Assembly: GCF_021653995.1 (NCBI RefSeq)
Contig: NZ_JAJJOZ010000004.1
Coordinates: forward strand, 62,001-126,000
Reading direction: 5' to 3'
Origin: Allopusillimonas lactea
GTDB taxonomy: Bacteria > Pseudomonadota > Gammaproteobacteria > Burkholderiales > Burkholderiaceae_B
DNA: 64,000 nucleotides
Shown piece after piece: positions 1-7,855 of the stretch (position 1 is its first letter; every line of letters begins with the position of its first letter). Made by a program: the position numbers and the translations under genes. The notes below the pieces were generated by a model, which saw nothing but the letters and a program-made list of their open reading frames with translations, did not search any database and was not told the DNA's origin.

Positions 1-146
1 TGGACTTCAACAAGCGTTTCCTGGAATCGCGCGATGCCCGCGCGATCAAATCCAGCAAGGACTTCATCCAGATGCGCGAAACAGTATTGGGAATTATCTA
101 TGGCGACGAACGCGAAGCCGGCGAACCGGCCCTACTTCATGTCTAA
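1..146 (+). CDS. tauB: Taurine/sulfonate ABC transporter ATP-binding protein, C-terminal fragment
   Basis: Only the last 47 codons are present; the gene enters from the left edge and is read from base 3. The visible tail (DFNKRFLESRDARAIKSSKD and on to a TAA at 144-146) looks like the C-terminus of nitrate/taurine/sulfonate-type importer ATPases, where an FxxRF...ARAIKS...LREEVL pattern is usual. The Walker motifs lie outside the window. Its stop overlaps the tauC start (ATGTCTAA), which indicates translational coupling. The assignment to taurine rests on tauC, tauR, tauXY and xsc next door, not on this fragment alone. Confidence 0.7.
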   Translation, partial: DFNKRFLESRDARAIKSSKDFIQMRETVLGIIYGDEREAGEPALLHV

Positions 147-990
147 GCAAATCACCCCCTCGCACGCTCGCGGCCTGTTTGCCCGCAAGCCCGCCACGCC
201 GGGGAAAGTCTATGGCGCCCCGGGCGCTGGCTACAGTGGCTTTATCAGCTTCATGACAGCCGTGGCACTGATCGCGCTGTGGTTTCTCGTGACCAGCATG
301 GGCTGGATCAAGCCGATTTTCCTACCGTCGCCATTCGCGGTATGGGAAAAATTCGTCGAAGCCGTCACGATCGGCGTCGCGAACTCCACGCTTTTCGAGC
401 ACACCACAGCCAGCTTGGGCCGCGTCATGGGCGCATTCTTTCTGGCACTGGTCACTGCCGTGCCGATCGGCATCCTGATGGGCGTGAACCGGGTCGTGCG
501 CGGCCTGTGCGATCCGGTGATCGAGTTTTACCGTCCCCTGCCGCCCTTGGCTTATTTGCCGCTGGTGATCATCTGGTTTGGCATTGGGGAGTTTCCGAAG
601 GTCTTCCTGATTTATCTGGCGATCTTCGCGCCGATGGCGATTGCCGCTCGTGCGGGGGTCAAATCGGTGTCCATCGAGCAGATCCACGCGGCATATGCCA
701 TGGGCGGATCTAGCCGCCAAATCATCTTCCATGTGATCCTCAAGGCAGCCTTGCCCGAGATTTTCACGGGTATGCGTATTGGCATTGGGGTCGGTTGGAC
801 GACGCTGGTGGCGGCCGAAATGGTGGCGGCGGCGCGCGGCTTAGGTTTCATGGTACTGAACGCGGCACAATATCTCGCCAGCGACACTGTAATTATGGGC
901 ATAATAGTGATAGGCTTTTTCGCCCTGATTTTCGACTTGTTGCTGCGCTATCTCGAGCGCGTACTCATACCATGGAAGGGAAAAATCTGA
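139..990 (+). CDS. tauC: Taurine ABC transporter permease TauC
   Basis: This 283-residue inner-membrane permease belongs to the SsuC/TauC (BPD_transp_1) family and would carry taurine into the cytoplasm with TauA and TauB. The start at 139 is chosen because it overlaps the tauB stop; the upstream in-frame codons overlap the tauB coding sequence. Hydrophobic segments are visible at about residues 36-52, 96-115, 139-170 and 245-270. The EAA-type loop that docks on the ATPase is at about 183-202 (HAAYAMGGSSRQIIFHVILK). The last 19 bases overlap the start of the MocR regulator. Family membership is secure; taurine as substrate is inferred from the locus. Confidence 0.85.
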   Translation: MSKQITPSHARGLFARKPATPGKVYGAPGAGYSGFISFMTAVALIALWFLVTSMGWIKPIFLPSPFAVWEKFVEAVTIGVANSTLFEHTTASLGRVMGAFFLALVTAVPIGILMGVNRVVRGLCDPVIEFYRPLPPLAYLPLVIIWFGIGEFPKVFLIYLAIFAPMAIAARAGVKSVSIEQIHAAYAMGGSSRQIIFHVILKAALPEIFTGMRIGIGVGWTTLVAAEMVAAARGLGFMVLNAAQYLASDTVIMGIIVIGFFALIFDLLLRYLERVLIPWKGKI

Positions 991-2528
991 CCACTTCTCC
1001 TGCACCTCAGGCGGCCGTCAGTTCGACGGCCGCTGTGCAATGGCAGCCTTTGTTCGATCGTGTCAGTGATCCGAACCTCAGCCTGCAGGGCCGCATCCGG
1101 CAAATGCTGGTGTCGGCGATCCTGAGCGGCCATCTGCCAGCGGGCACGCCGGCGCCATCCAGCCGACAGTTGTCCGACAGTCTGGGGGTGGCGCGCAACA
1201 CGGTTGTATTTGCCTATCAGCAGTTAGTGGCCGAAGGCTATCTGGTGTCACGCGAGCGCAGCGGCCATTTCGTGGCCGACGACGTGCTGCGCAATCATGT
1301 GCAAGGTGAGGCGCCACGCCAACCAGAACCAGCCGAGCAGCCCTGGCGTGTGGCCACTTGGCATCAGCGCCTGGTGTTCCACCCGTCGAGGCAGCGCAAC
1401 ATTGTCAAGCCCGAGAACTGGCAAAGCATGCCCTACCCGTTTGTGTATGCGCAGTTCGACCCTGGGCAGTTTCCTACTGCGGAATGGCGCGAGTGCTGTA
1501 CGCGGGCGTTGTCGGTACTCGATATCAAGAGTTGGGCGCCCGACCTCATCACCCATGACGACCCGGCGCTGATTGAGGAAATCCGCAGCCAGGTGCTGCC
1601 AAGACGGGGCGTGTGGGCGGAAGCCGACGAGATTGTAGTCACGGTGGGCGCGCAGCACGCGCTGTATCTGTTGGCCGACTTGCTGATGCACAACCATACC
1701 GTGGTGGGTATGGAAGACCCCGGCTACCCTGATGCACGCAATATTTTCGCCCATCGTACGGAGCGGCTGCTGCCGCTGCCCGTTGATGAGCAAGGGCTAT
1801 GTATTACCCCGGCGCTGCGCACCTGCGACTATATCTTTGTCACACCCAGCCACCAATGCCCCACGTCGGTTACGCTGCCCATGGAACGGCGCGTAGCGCT
1901 GCTGGAGCTGGTTAGTCGCTCTGACGGCATTGTGATCGAGGACGACTACGAAACCGAAAACCGCTACGATGGCCAGCCATCACCAGCGCTCAAGAGTCTG
2001 GATCGCCACGGGCGGGTTATTTATGTTGGCAGTTTGTCCAAGAGTTTTGCACCAGGCTTGCGGCTGGGCTATATCGTGGCGCCGCGAGAGCTTGTGGCAG
2101 AGCTGCGTGCGCTGCGTCGCCTGATGCTACGTCATCCACCAGCGTATACGCAGCGGGCCTTTGCGCTGTTCATTTCGCTGGGGCACCATCATTCGCTGCT
2201 TCGGCGCCTTTCGGTGCTGTATGCGGAGCGCGCGCAGGTGCTTACGCAGGCGGTGGCGGAGCATCTACCTGAGTTCGAGCTGGTACCGATCAGCGGTGGC
2301 TCGTCGGGCTGGATCAAGGCACCCGAAGGCACGAACACGACTCGGCTGGCTGAGGCTGCTCTGCAGCAAGGGGTGGTAATCGAGCCGGGGCATGTGTTTT
2401 TCCACCGGGCGACGCGTACGAACCAAAATTACATCCGGGTGGGTTTCGCCTCGATCGATAAGGCGCGCATCCCGGAGGGCATACGACGCCTGGCGGCTGT
2501 CTACCGGGCGCTGACGGACCCGTCATAG
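972..2528 (+). CDS. tauR: MocR/GabR-type transcriptional regulator, probable taurine regulator TauR
   Basis: The 518-residue protein has a GntR winged helix at about residues 35-105 (SSRQLSDSLGVARNTVVFAY) joined to a fold-type I aminotransferase-like domain. The PLP-binding lysine is K357 in YVGSLSKSFAPGLRLGY, and the DDYE and NRYDG motifs are present. MocR regulators use PLP as a cofactor for DNA binding and activation; TauR of Rhodobacter activates taurine genes. I chose the ATG at 972 because it gives the usual length and overlaps tauC by only 19 bases, so the gene is probably the last cistron of a tauABC-tauR operon. The gene converges on tauY. The effector is inferred from neighbours. 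Confidence 0.8.
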   Translation: MEGKNLTTSPAPQAAVSSTAAVQWQPLFDRVSDPNLSLQGRIRQMLVSAILSGHLPAGTPAPSSRQLSDSLGVARNTVVFAYQQLVAEGYLVSRERSGHFVADDVLRNHVQGEAPRQPEPAEQPWRVATWHQRLVFHPSRQRNIVKPENWQSMPYPFVYAQFDPGQFPTAEWRECCTRALSVLDIKSWAPDLITHDDPALIEEIRSQVLPRRGVWAEADEIVVTVGAQHALYLLADLLMHNHTVVGMEDPGYPDARNIFAHRTERLLPLPVDEQGLCITPALRTCDYIFVTPSHQCPTSVTLPMERRVALLELVSRSDGIVIEDDYETENRYDGQPSPALKSLDRHGRVIYVGSLSKSFAPGLRLGYIVAPRELVAELRALRRLMLRHPPAYTQRAFALFISLGHHHSLLRRLSVLYAERAQVLTQAVAEHLPEFELVPISGGSSGWIKAPEGTNTTRLAEAALQQGVVIEPGHVFFHRATRTNQNYIRVGFASIDKARIPEGIRRLAAVYRALTDPS

Positions 2529-2687
2529 CGTGTGCTTCCTGCTCCGTTCTTTAGCTGGGGGGCTTTGCTTGCGGGCTGTTTGAATTTTTTAGGCGGGAGC
2601 TTGCTTTTCTGTGCTTGCGGCGAGCTCAAGGCGCGCCCAACCTGCCTCGCCACGGCGCCTCTCACAGCACGCGCCAGACGTCAACAA

Positions 2688-2723
2688 AATGCCCGCAACC
2701 GGGCAAAGCCAGTTGCGGGCATT
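2688..2723. terminator. Bidirectional hairpin terminator between tauR and tauY
   Basis: A perfect 12-bp inverted repeat (AATGCCCGCAAC at 2688-2699 against GTTGCGGGCATT at 2712-2723) with a 12-base loop lies between the two convergent genes. On the minus strand it is followed by a short T-rich stretch, and on the plus strand by ATTTAT. It probably ends both transcripts. Confidence 0.65.
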
Positions 2724-2748
2724 ATTTATGCGTGGAAAAAGAAGCTCG

Positions 2749-4161
2749 TCAGAGCACCTCATCGCGCAGATAATAGTATTTGTACAGCATCGCCTGCCCA
2801 AGCCGGCGGAACGGCGCAAACAGGTGGCCTGGAAGCGGCGAGTTGTAGATGGGCAGATCCCAGTGCTTGCCCGCCTTGCCCACTACGCGTTCCGCCAGGC
2901 GCCGCCCTGCCGCCGCCGAGAACGACACGCCATTGCCGCCGTAACCGAAGGCATAAAAAATGCTCTGGTCTGGATCCGGCTGAACAATCCGAGGCATCAT
3001 GTCATGGCTCACATCCACCCAGCCCCACCACGAATACGCAATCGGGATATCGCGAAGCGTGGGAAACTTGCGCGCCAAGCCATGCTTGAGCAGCTCGAGG
3101 TGACGGCTGTTCTGCGCATCCGCGCCTGTGAGCGCACTGCGGCTGCCGATCTGCATGGAACCATCCGGCAGCAGGCGGTAATAAAAGCGCAGTGTACGGG
3201 TATCCGTAATGAATGTTGTGCTCTTGAGGCCCGCCGCCTCGCGTTCCTGCGTCGTCAGTGGCCGCGTAACCATCGAGTTGGACAGAATCGGCATGATCTT
3301 GCTCGTGAGCGACTTGTGCAGCCCCTGCGGCGTGTAGCCGCCTGTGGCCACAGCTACCCGCTTGGCGCGCACGATGCCACCCGGCGTGCGCAAATGATGC
3401 ACACCGCCTACCGTTTCCCAGCCCTGCACCGGGCTGCTGGTATAAACCTTCACGCCCAGCTCGCGCAACTGGCGCAGGTACCCGAAGGCCAGCTTCACCG
3501 GATGTACACCCACACCGTCGGGCTCGTGCAGTGCCCCGCACGCCTCCTGATCCGCGACAAAGCGCTCATGCAGCTCTTCACGGGTGAGCATGCGTGTGCC
3601 GTAGCCAAAAGTGTCGCGCATCACGCGGCACTCGTTTTCCAGAAAAGCCATCTTCTTCTGGCGGTGGGCTGTATAAAGATGCCCGCCTGGCTGCGCATCA
3701 CAGTCAATGCCCGCCACCAGGCTCTTCCAGTACTCGAAGCCTTCATGGATCTCGGCATCCAGCCGCTTGGCAGTTTCCAGGCCCCAGCGCTGGATCCACT
3801 GCGAACGATACAGGCGCCCCGAGGCGTTCTGGCCCTGGCCGCCATTGCGGCTGGTGCAGCCCCAGGAGACGCGATTGGCCTCCAGCACCGCAACCTGCAC
3901 CCCGTGCTCGCGCGCCAGATTCAGTGCAGTGACCAGGCCGGTGAACCCGGACCCGATGACCACCACATCCACATTCATATCGCCGGTCACAGGGCCGTCA
4001 TCGGCGGGCGGAGGCCCGGCGGTGGCAACCCAGTACGTGGGCGCGTAGGCCTGACCGCGCCCAGTGGGCGTGACCAGCGGATCGTAAAGTGGATCGTAGG
4101 GGCTAGCCGGGGCGGCGCTCACAGGCGACGGCTCGGTAATGACAGGATTTGCAGCCATCAT
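2749..4161 (-). CDS. tauY: FAD-dependent taurine dehydrogenase, large subunit (DAO family)
   Basis: This 470-residue oxidoreductase has a Rossmann motif at about residues 65-80 (VVVIGSGFTGLVTAL, GxGxxG at 70-75), the SRNGGQ segment typical of DAO-family amine oxidases such as gamma-glutamylputrescine oxidase, and a C-terminal FAD-binding GYGGNGVS. It sits 66 bases downstream of a small SnoaL-like gene. That small-plus-large arrangement next to xsc and pta matches TauX/TauY, which oxidise taurine to sulfoacetaldehyde and ammonia with a cytochrome acceptor. About 60 residues precede the FAD motif, with no clear signal peptide. The DAO fold is certain. The taurine role is inferred from context, and another amine substrate is possible. 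Confidence 0.72.
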   Translation of the reverse strand: MMAANPVITEPSPVSAAPASPYDPLYDPLVTPTGRGQAYAPTYWVATAGPPPADDGPVTGDMNVDVVVIGSGFTGLVTALNLAREHGVQVAVLEANRVSWGCTSRNGGQGQNASGRLYRSQWIQRWGLETAKRLDAEIHEGFEYWKSLVAGIDCDAQPGGHLYTAHRQKKMAFLENECRVMRDTFGYGTRMLTREELHERFVADQEACGALHEPDGVGVHPVKLAFGYLRQLRELGVKVYTSSPVQGWETVGGVHHLRTPGGIVRAKRVAVATGGYTPQGLHKSLTSKIMPILSNSMVTRPLTTQEREAAGLKSTTFITDTRTLRFYYRLLPDGSMQIGSRSALTGADAQNSRHLELLKHGLARKFPTLRDIPIAYSWWGWVDVSHDMMPRIVQPDPDQSIFYAFGYGGNGVSFSAAAGRRLAERVVGKAGKHWDLPIYNSPLPGHLFAPFRRLGQAMLYKYYYLRDEVL

Positions 4162-4227
4162 GACTCCAGAATCAATGGTCGTGGCATCAGTAAAACAAAC
4201 AGGCGCTCGCGTACGGAGGTGCGGCGC

Positions 4228-4644
4228 TCAACCCTTGGCCGGCAGGTGGGGCCGGTTTTTGCGGAACGCGTTCTTGAGAATGATCTTGCCATCGCGGAAT
4301 TCGAGCAGGTCGACCATATTGGCTTCGATGCGCGACCCATCGGCGGATGTGCCGGTAAAGGTCGACTCCATCACGCCCCGGTTGCCATGCCCCCAGCAGC
4401 GCGCATTGAGCCAGCTGGCATCGGGAATGGTCTGCCAGGCAGCCTCGAACGCCTTGCGGACGGCGGCACGCCCTTCGTGGCGCGAGCCGTAGGCCTGCGG
4501 GCCGGCAACGGTTTCAAAGACGCAGTCGTCGTGCATGAACGACATCAGTGCGTCGATATCGTGGCGGTTCCAGGCATCGCCGAACGCCTGGATGGTGGCA
4601 ACGAGCGCTTCATCGGACATTTCGACGAGGGTGTCATCAGACAT
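4228..4644 (-). CDS. tauX: SnoaL-like (NTF2 fold) protein, probable taurine dehydrogenase small subunit
   Basis: The 138-residue protein is a single SnoaL/NTF2-like domain (WNRHDIDALMSFMHDDCVFE early, then VDLLEFRDGKII near the end). The start at 4644 has a good ribosome-binding site (AAGGAGATAAACAT before ATG). It is the first gene of a two-gene unit with tauY and is divergent from xsc. Small proteins of this type are annotated as the TauX subunit of taurine dehydrogenase in xsc clusters. On sequence alone it could be any NTF2-fold protein, so the subunit role depends on the neighbourhood. Confidence 0.62.
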   Translation of the reverse strand: MSDDTLVEMSDEALVATIQAFGDAWNRHDIDALMSFMHDDCVFETVAGPQAYGSRHEGRAAVRKAFEAAWQTIPDASWLNARCWGHGNRGVMESTFTGTSADGSRIEANMVDLLEFRDGKIILKNAFRKNRPHLPAKG

Positions 4645-4804
4645 ATGTTTATCTCCTTGGGTGCAGCCGGTCGTTGCGTTGCAACGCCCGAATAGTAGTT
4701 ACGGGCCGTAGCTGTAGATCATCTACGAAAAACTTGATCGTGAAAGCGACCAGCCTAAGGTAGGAGATCGGCCCGCCCCGGTCTAGGGCCAGAACAGACG
4801 TTTC

Positions 4805-4830
4805 GCATAAGCCAGCACATTCTCTTATGC
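4805..4830. promoter_or_regulatory. Inverted repeat in the tauX/xsc divergent promoter region
   Basis: GCATAA (4805-4810) and TTATGC (4825-4830) form a 6-bp inverted repeat with a 14-base spacer. It lies 51 bases upstream of the xsc -35 element and 160 bases upstream of tauX. It could be an operator, but I could not match it to the published TauR direct-repeat motif. The rest of 4645-5009 is AT-richer than its surroundings and holds no gene. Confidence 0.3.
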
Positions 4831-4880
4831 ATACAAACCCTAAAAGCGAAACTTTTTGTTCCGAAAATGTATTTTTTAGA

Positions 4881-4908
4881 TTGACTTTAGTTTGAAGGCG
4901 GATAGAAT
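4881..4908 (+). promoter_or_regulatory. Sigma-70-like promoter of xsc-pta
   Basis: TTGACT at 4881-4886 and TAGAAT at 4903-4908, each five of six consensus bases, are separated by 16 bases. They lie about 100 bases upstream of the xsc start in an AT-rich stretch. This is one of the clearest promoter matches in the window. Confidence 0.6.
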
Positions 4909-5009
4909 TATCGAAAAAAACAAATAACGGAACAACTCATCTCAATTTTTAGACAGCGAGACGCCTTATGGACACGCTCAACCGCCAACTCCCGACCTCT
5001 GGAGACGCC

Positions 5010-6806
5010 ATGACCACCGATACCCGCACCCCTGTAAGCGGCGTGCAAAAAATGACCCCCTCCGAAGCCTTTGTCGAAACTCTGGTGGCCAATGGCGTCA
5101 CCGAAATGTTCGGCATCATGGGCTCGGCTTTCATGGACGCGATGGATATCTTCGCGCCCGCCGGCATTCGCCTGATTCCCGTCGTCCACGAACAGGGCGC
5201 AGGTCACATGGCCGACGGCTATGCCCGCGTGAGCGGCCGCCATGGCGTTGTAATTGGCCAGAACGGCCCCGGCATCAGCAACTGCGTTACCGCAATCGCG
5301 GCGGCCTATTGGGCGCACACGCCCGTGGTCATCGTCACGCCCGAAGCCGGCACCGGCGGCATCGGCCTGGGTGGCTTCCAGGAAGCCAACCAGTTGCCCA
5401 TGTTCCAGGAATTCACCAAGTATCAGGGCCACGTCACCAACCCCGCCCGCATGGCCGAATACACGGCACGCTGCTTCGATCGCGCCATGTCCGAAATGGG
5501 CCCCACCCAGTTGAACATCCCGCGCGACTATTTCTACGGCGAGATCAAAGCAGAGATCCCCCGCCCGCAGCGCCTGGATCGCGGCCCCGGCGGCGACAAG
5601 ACGCTGGACGAGGCTGCCGAACTGCTGTCCAAGGCCAAGTTCCCCGTCATCATCTCCGGCGGCGGCGTGGTCATGGGCGATGCCGTCGAGGAATGCAAGG
5701 CGTTGGCCGAGCGCCTGGGCGCCCCCGTGGTCAACAGCTACCTGCACAATGACTCCTTCCCCGCCAGCCATCCACTTTGGTGCGGCCCCCTGGGCTACCA
5801 GGGCTCGAAGGCGGCCATGAAGTTGATTTCGCGCGCTGATGTCGTGGTGGCGCTGGGCACTCGCCTCGGCCCCTTCGGCACGCTGCCGCAGCATGGCATG
5901 GACTACTGGCCCAAGGAAGCCAAGATCATCCAGATCGACGCCGACAGCAAGATGCTGGGCCTGGTCAAGAAGATCACCGTCGGCATCTGCGGCGACGCCA
6001 AGGCCGCCGCCGTGGCGATCAGCCAGCGGCTGGACGGCAAGACGCTGGCCTGCGACAGCACCAAGGAAGAGCGCGCCGTCCAGATCAAGGCTGAAAAAGA
6101 CGCCTGGGAACAAGAGCTGACTGAATGGACCCACGAGCGTGATCCGTACAGCCTGGACATGATCGAAGAGCAGAAGAACGAGGACGGCAGCTACCTGCAT
6201 CCGCGCCAGGTTCTTCGCGAACTCGAAAAGGCGATGCCCGAAGACGTGATGGTGTCCACCGACATCGGCAACATCAACTCGGTCGCCAACAGCTACCTGC
6301 GCTTCGAAAAGCCGCGCAGCTTCTTCGCACCGATGAGCTGGGGCAACTGCGGCTATGCGCTGCCCACCATCATCGGCGCCAAAGTCGCCGCACCGCATCG
6401 CCCCGCCATCGCCTATGCCGGCGACGGCGCATGGGGCATGAGCATGTCCGAGATCATGACCTGCGTGCGTCACGACATTCCCGTTACGGCTGTGGTGTTC
6501 CATAACCGCCAGTGGGGTGCCGAGAAGAAGAACCAGGTTGACTTCTACAACCGCCGCTTCGTCGCAGGCGAACTCGATAACCAGAGCTTTGCCGGCATCG
6601 CCAAGGCCATGGGCGCAGAAGGCATCGTAGTCGACAAACTCGAAGACGTCGGCCCAGCCCTGAAGCGCGCGGTGGAAGCGCAGATGAAGGAAGGCAAGAC
6701 CACGGTCGTGGAAATCATGTGTACGCGCGAACTGGGCGACCCGTTCCGCCGCGATGCGCTGTCCAAGCCGGTGCGCCTCCTCGAGAAGTACAAAGACTAC
6801 GTCTGA
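5010..6806 (+). CDS. xsc: Sulfoacetaldehyde acetyltransferase
   Basis: Xsc is a thiamine-diphosphate enzyme that converts sulfoacetaldehyde and phosphate to acetyl phosphate and sulfite. From the chosen start the protein has 598 residues, the usual family length. It shows the N-terminal acetolactate-synthase-like fold (FGIMGSAFMDAMDIF, HEQGAGHMADGYARVSG), a central domain, and a C-terminal TPP domain with YAGDGAWGMSMSE. I prefer the ATG at 5010 because GGAG lies five bases before it. An in-frame ATG at 4968 would add 14 residues and has a poorer ribosome-binding site. The gene is followed 20 bases later by pta, the classic xsc-pta pair. TauR presumably controls it. Confidence 0.95.
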   Translation: MTTDTRTPVSGVQKMTPSEAFVETLVANGVTEMFGIMGSAFMDAMDIFAPAGIRLIPVVHEQGAGHMADGYARVSGRHGVVIGQNGPGISNCVTAIAAAYWAHTPVVIVTPEAGTGGIGLGGFQEANQLPMFQEFTKYQGHVTNPARMAEYTARCFDRAMSEMGPTQLNIPRDYFYGEIKAEIPRPQRLDRGPGGDKTLDEAAELLSKAKFPVIISGGGVVMGDAVEECKALAERLGAPVVNSYLHNDSFPASHPLWCGPLGYQGSKAAMKLISRADVVVALGTRLGPFGTLPQHGMDYWPKEAKIIQIDADSKMLGLVKKITVGICGDAKAAAVAISQRLDGKTLACDSTKEERAVQIKAEKDAWEQELTEWTHERDPYSLDMIEEQKNEDGSYLHPRQVLRELEKAMPEDVMVSTDIGNINSVANSYLRFEKPRSFFAPMSWGNCGYALPTIIGAKVAAPHRPAIAYAGDGAWGMSMSEIMTCVRHDIPVTAVVFHNRQWGAEKKNQVDFYNRRFVAGELDNQSFAGIAKAMGAEGIVVDKLEDVGPALKRAVEAQMKEGKTTVVEIMCTRELGDPFRRDALSKPVRLLEKYKDYV

Positions 6807-6826
6807 GCCACCGGAGCCGCCCTACC

Positions 6827-7825
6827 ATGCAATTGCTTGATCGCATTTACGATAAAGCACGCCGCCAGCCCATGCGGATCGTCTTGTGTGAAGCAGACGA
6901 CCCGCGTGTGCGGGAAGCCGGGCGGCGCGCCGCCGCTGACGGCCTGGCACAAGTGATCATGGTGGCGCCCGCGCCGGAAGGGGCGGCGTCGCAAGACGCC
7001 GCCTCGCCGGCCGGCATGACGTACGTAGACCCAGCTACTTCGCCGTGGTTGCCTGAATTGCGCGATACCCTGCTGGCGCTGCGCGCCAAGCGGGGCATGA
7101 CAGCAGAACAGGCAGCCGGTGCGGTGCTCGACCCCCTAGTGTTTGCGCAGCTTATGGTCCGCCAAGGCTACGCTGACGGCTCGGTGGCGGGTGCCGTCCA
7201 CACCACCGCTGATGTCGTCCGCAATGCTTTGCAGATCATCGGCAAACGCGCGGACACCCGCCTGGTGTCGAGTTTTTTCCTCATGCTGCGCGAACAGCCG
7301 CTTCACGGCGACACGCAGGCCATGATTTTCTCCGACTGCGGGCTGGTCATCGACCCGGACGCGGAAGAACTTGCTGAAATTGCACTGGCGGCGGCGCAGA
7401 GCGCCCGCACGCTGCTGGATGCCGAGCCTCGGCTGGCCATGTTGTCGTTCTCGACAAACGGCAGTGCCTCACACAAAGAAGTAGAAAAAGTACACCATGC
7501 CACACAGTTGGTGCGCGCGCGGCAACCTGAGCTCGCCGTTGATGGCGAAATCCAGCTCGATGCCGCCATCGTGCCCGCGATCGCACAACGCAAGGTTCCG
7601 CAATCCAACGTGCATGGGCAAGCCAATGTGCTGATATTTCCCAATCTGTCGGCCGGCAATATCGGCTACAAACTGACCGAGCGCCTGGGCGGCGCAAGTG
7701 CCGTCGGCCCCCTGCTGCAAGGCCTGAACAAGCCTGCCAACGATCTGTCGCGCGGGTGTTCCGCCCAAGACGTGTACAACGTGATCGCCATCACTGCGGT
7801 GCAGGCGCAGGGTACGCAGCGCTAG
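6827..7825 (+). CDS. pta: Phosphate acetyltransferase
   Basis: The 332-residue protein is a single PTA_PTB domain without the long N-terminal regulatory part of E. coli Pta. It converts the acetyl phosphate made by Xsc into acetyl-CoA. Typical segments are CEADDPRVREAGRRA near the start, DGSVAGAVHTTADVVRNALQ, SFFLM, and the C-terminal NVHGQANVLIFPNLSAGNIGYK. The ATG at 6827 is preceded by CCGGAG. It is the second gene of the xsc-pta operon and converges on cobT with a 30-base gap in which I see no terminator. Confidence 0.95.
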   Translation: MQLLDRIYDKARRQPMRIVLCEADDPRVREAGRRAAADGLAQVIMVAPAPEGAASQDAASPAGMTYVDPATSPWLPELRDTLLALRAKRGMTAEQAAGAVLDPLVFAQLMVRQGYADGSVAGAVHTTADVVRNALQIIGKRADTRLVSSFFLMLREQPLHGDTQAMIFSDCGLVIDPDAEELAEIALAAAQSARTLLDAEPRLAMLSFSTNGSASHKEVEKVHHATQLVRARQPELAVDGEIQLDAAIVPAIAQRKVPQSNVHGQANVLIFPNLSAGNIGYKLTERLGGASAVGPLLQGLNKPANDLSRGCSAQDVYNVIAITAVQAQGTQR

Positions 7826-7855
7826 GGCCGGCCCGCACGCCACATCAGTCCACAC

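Noticed and set aside
2611..4695. 694-residue plus-strand frame opposite tauY and tauX
   Set aside because: It is a GC-bias shadow: it covers two recognisable minus-strand genes and shows no domain of its own.
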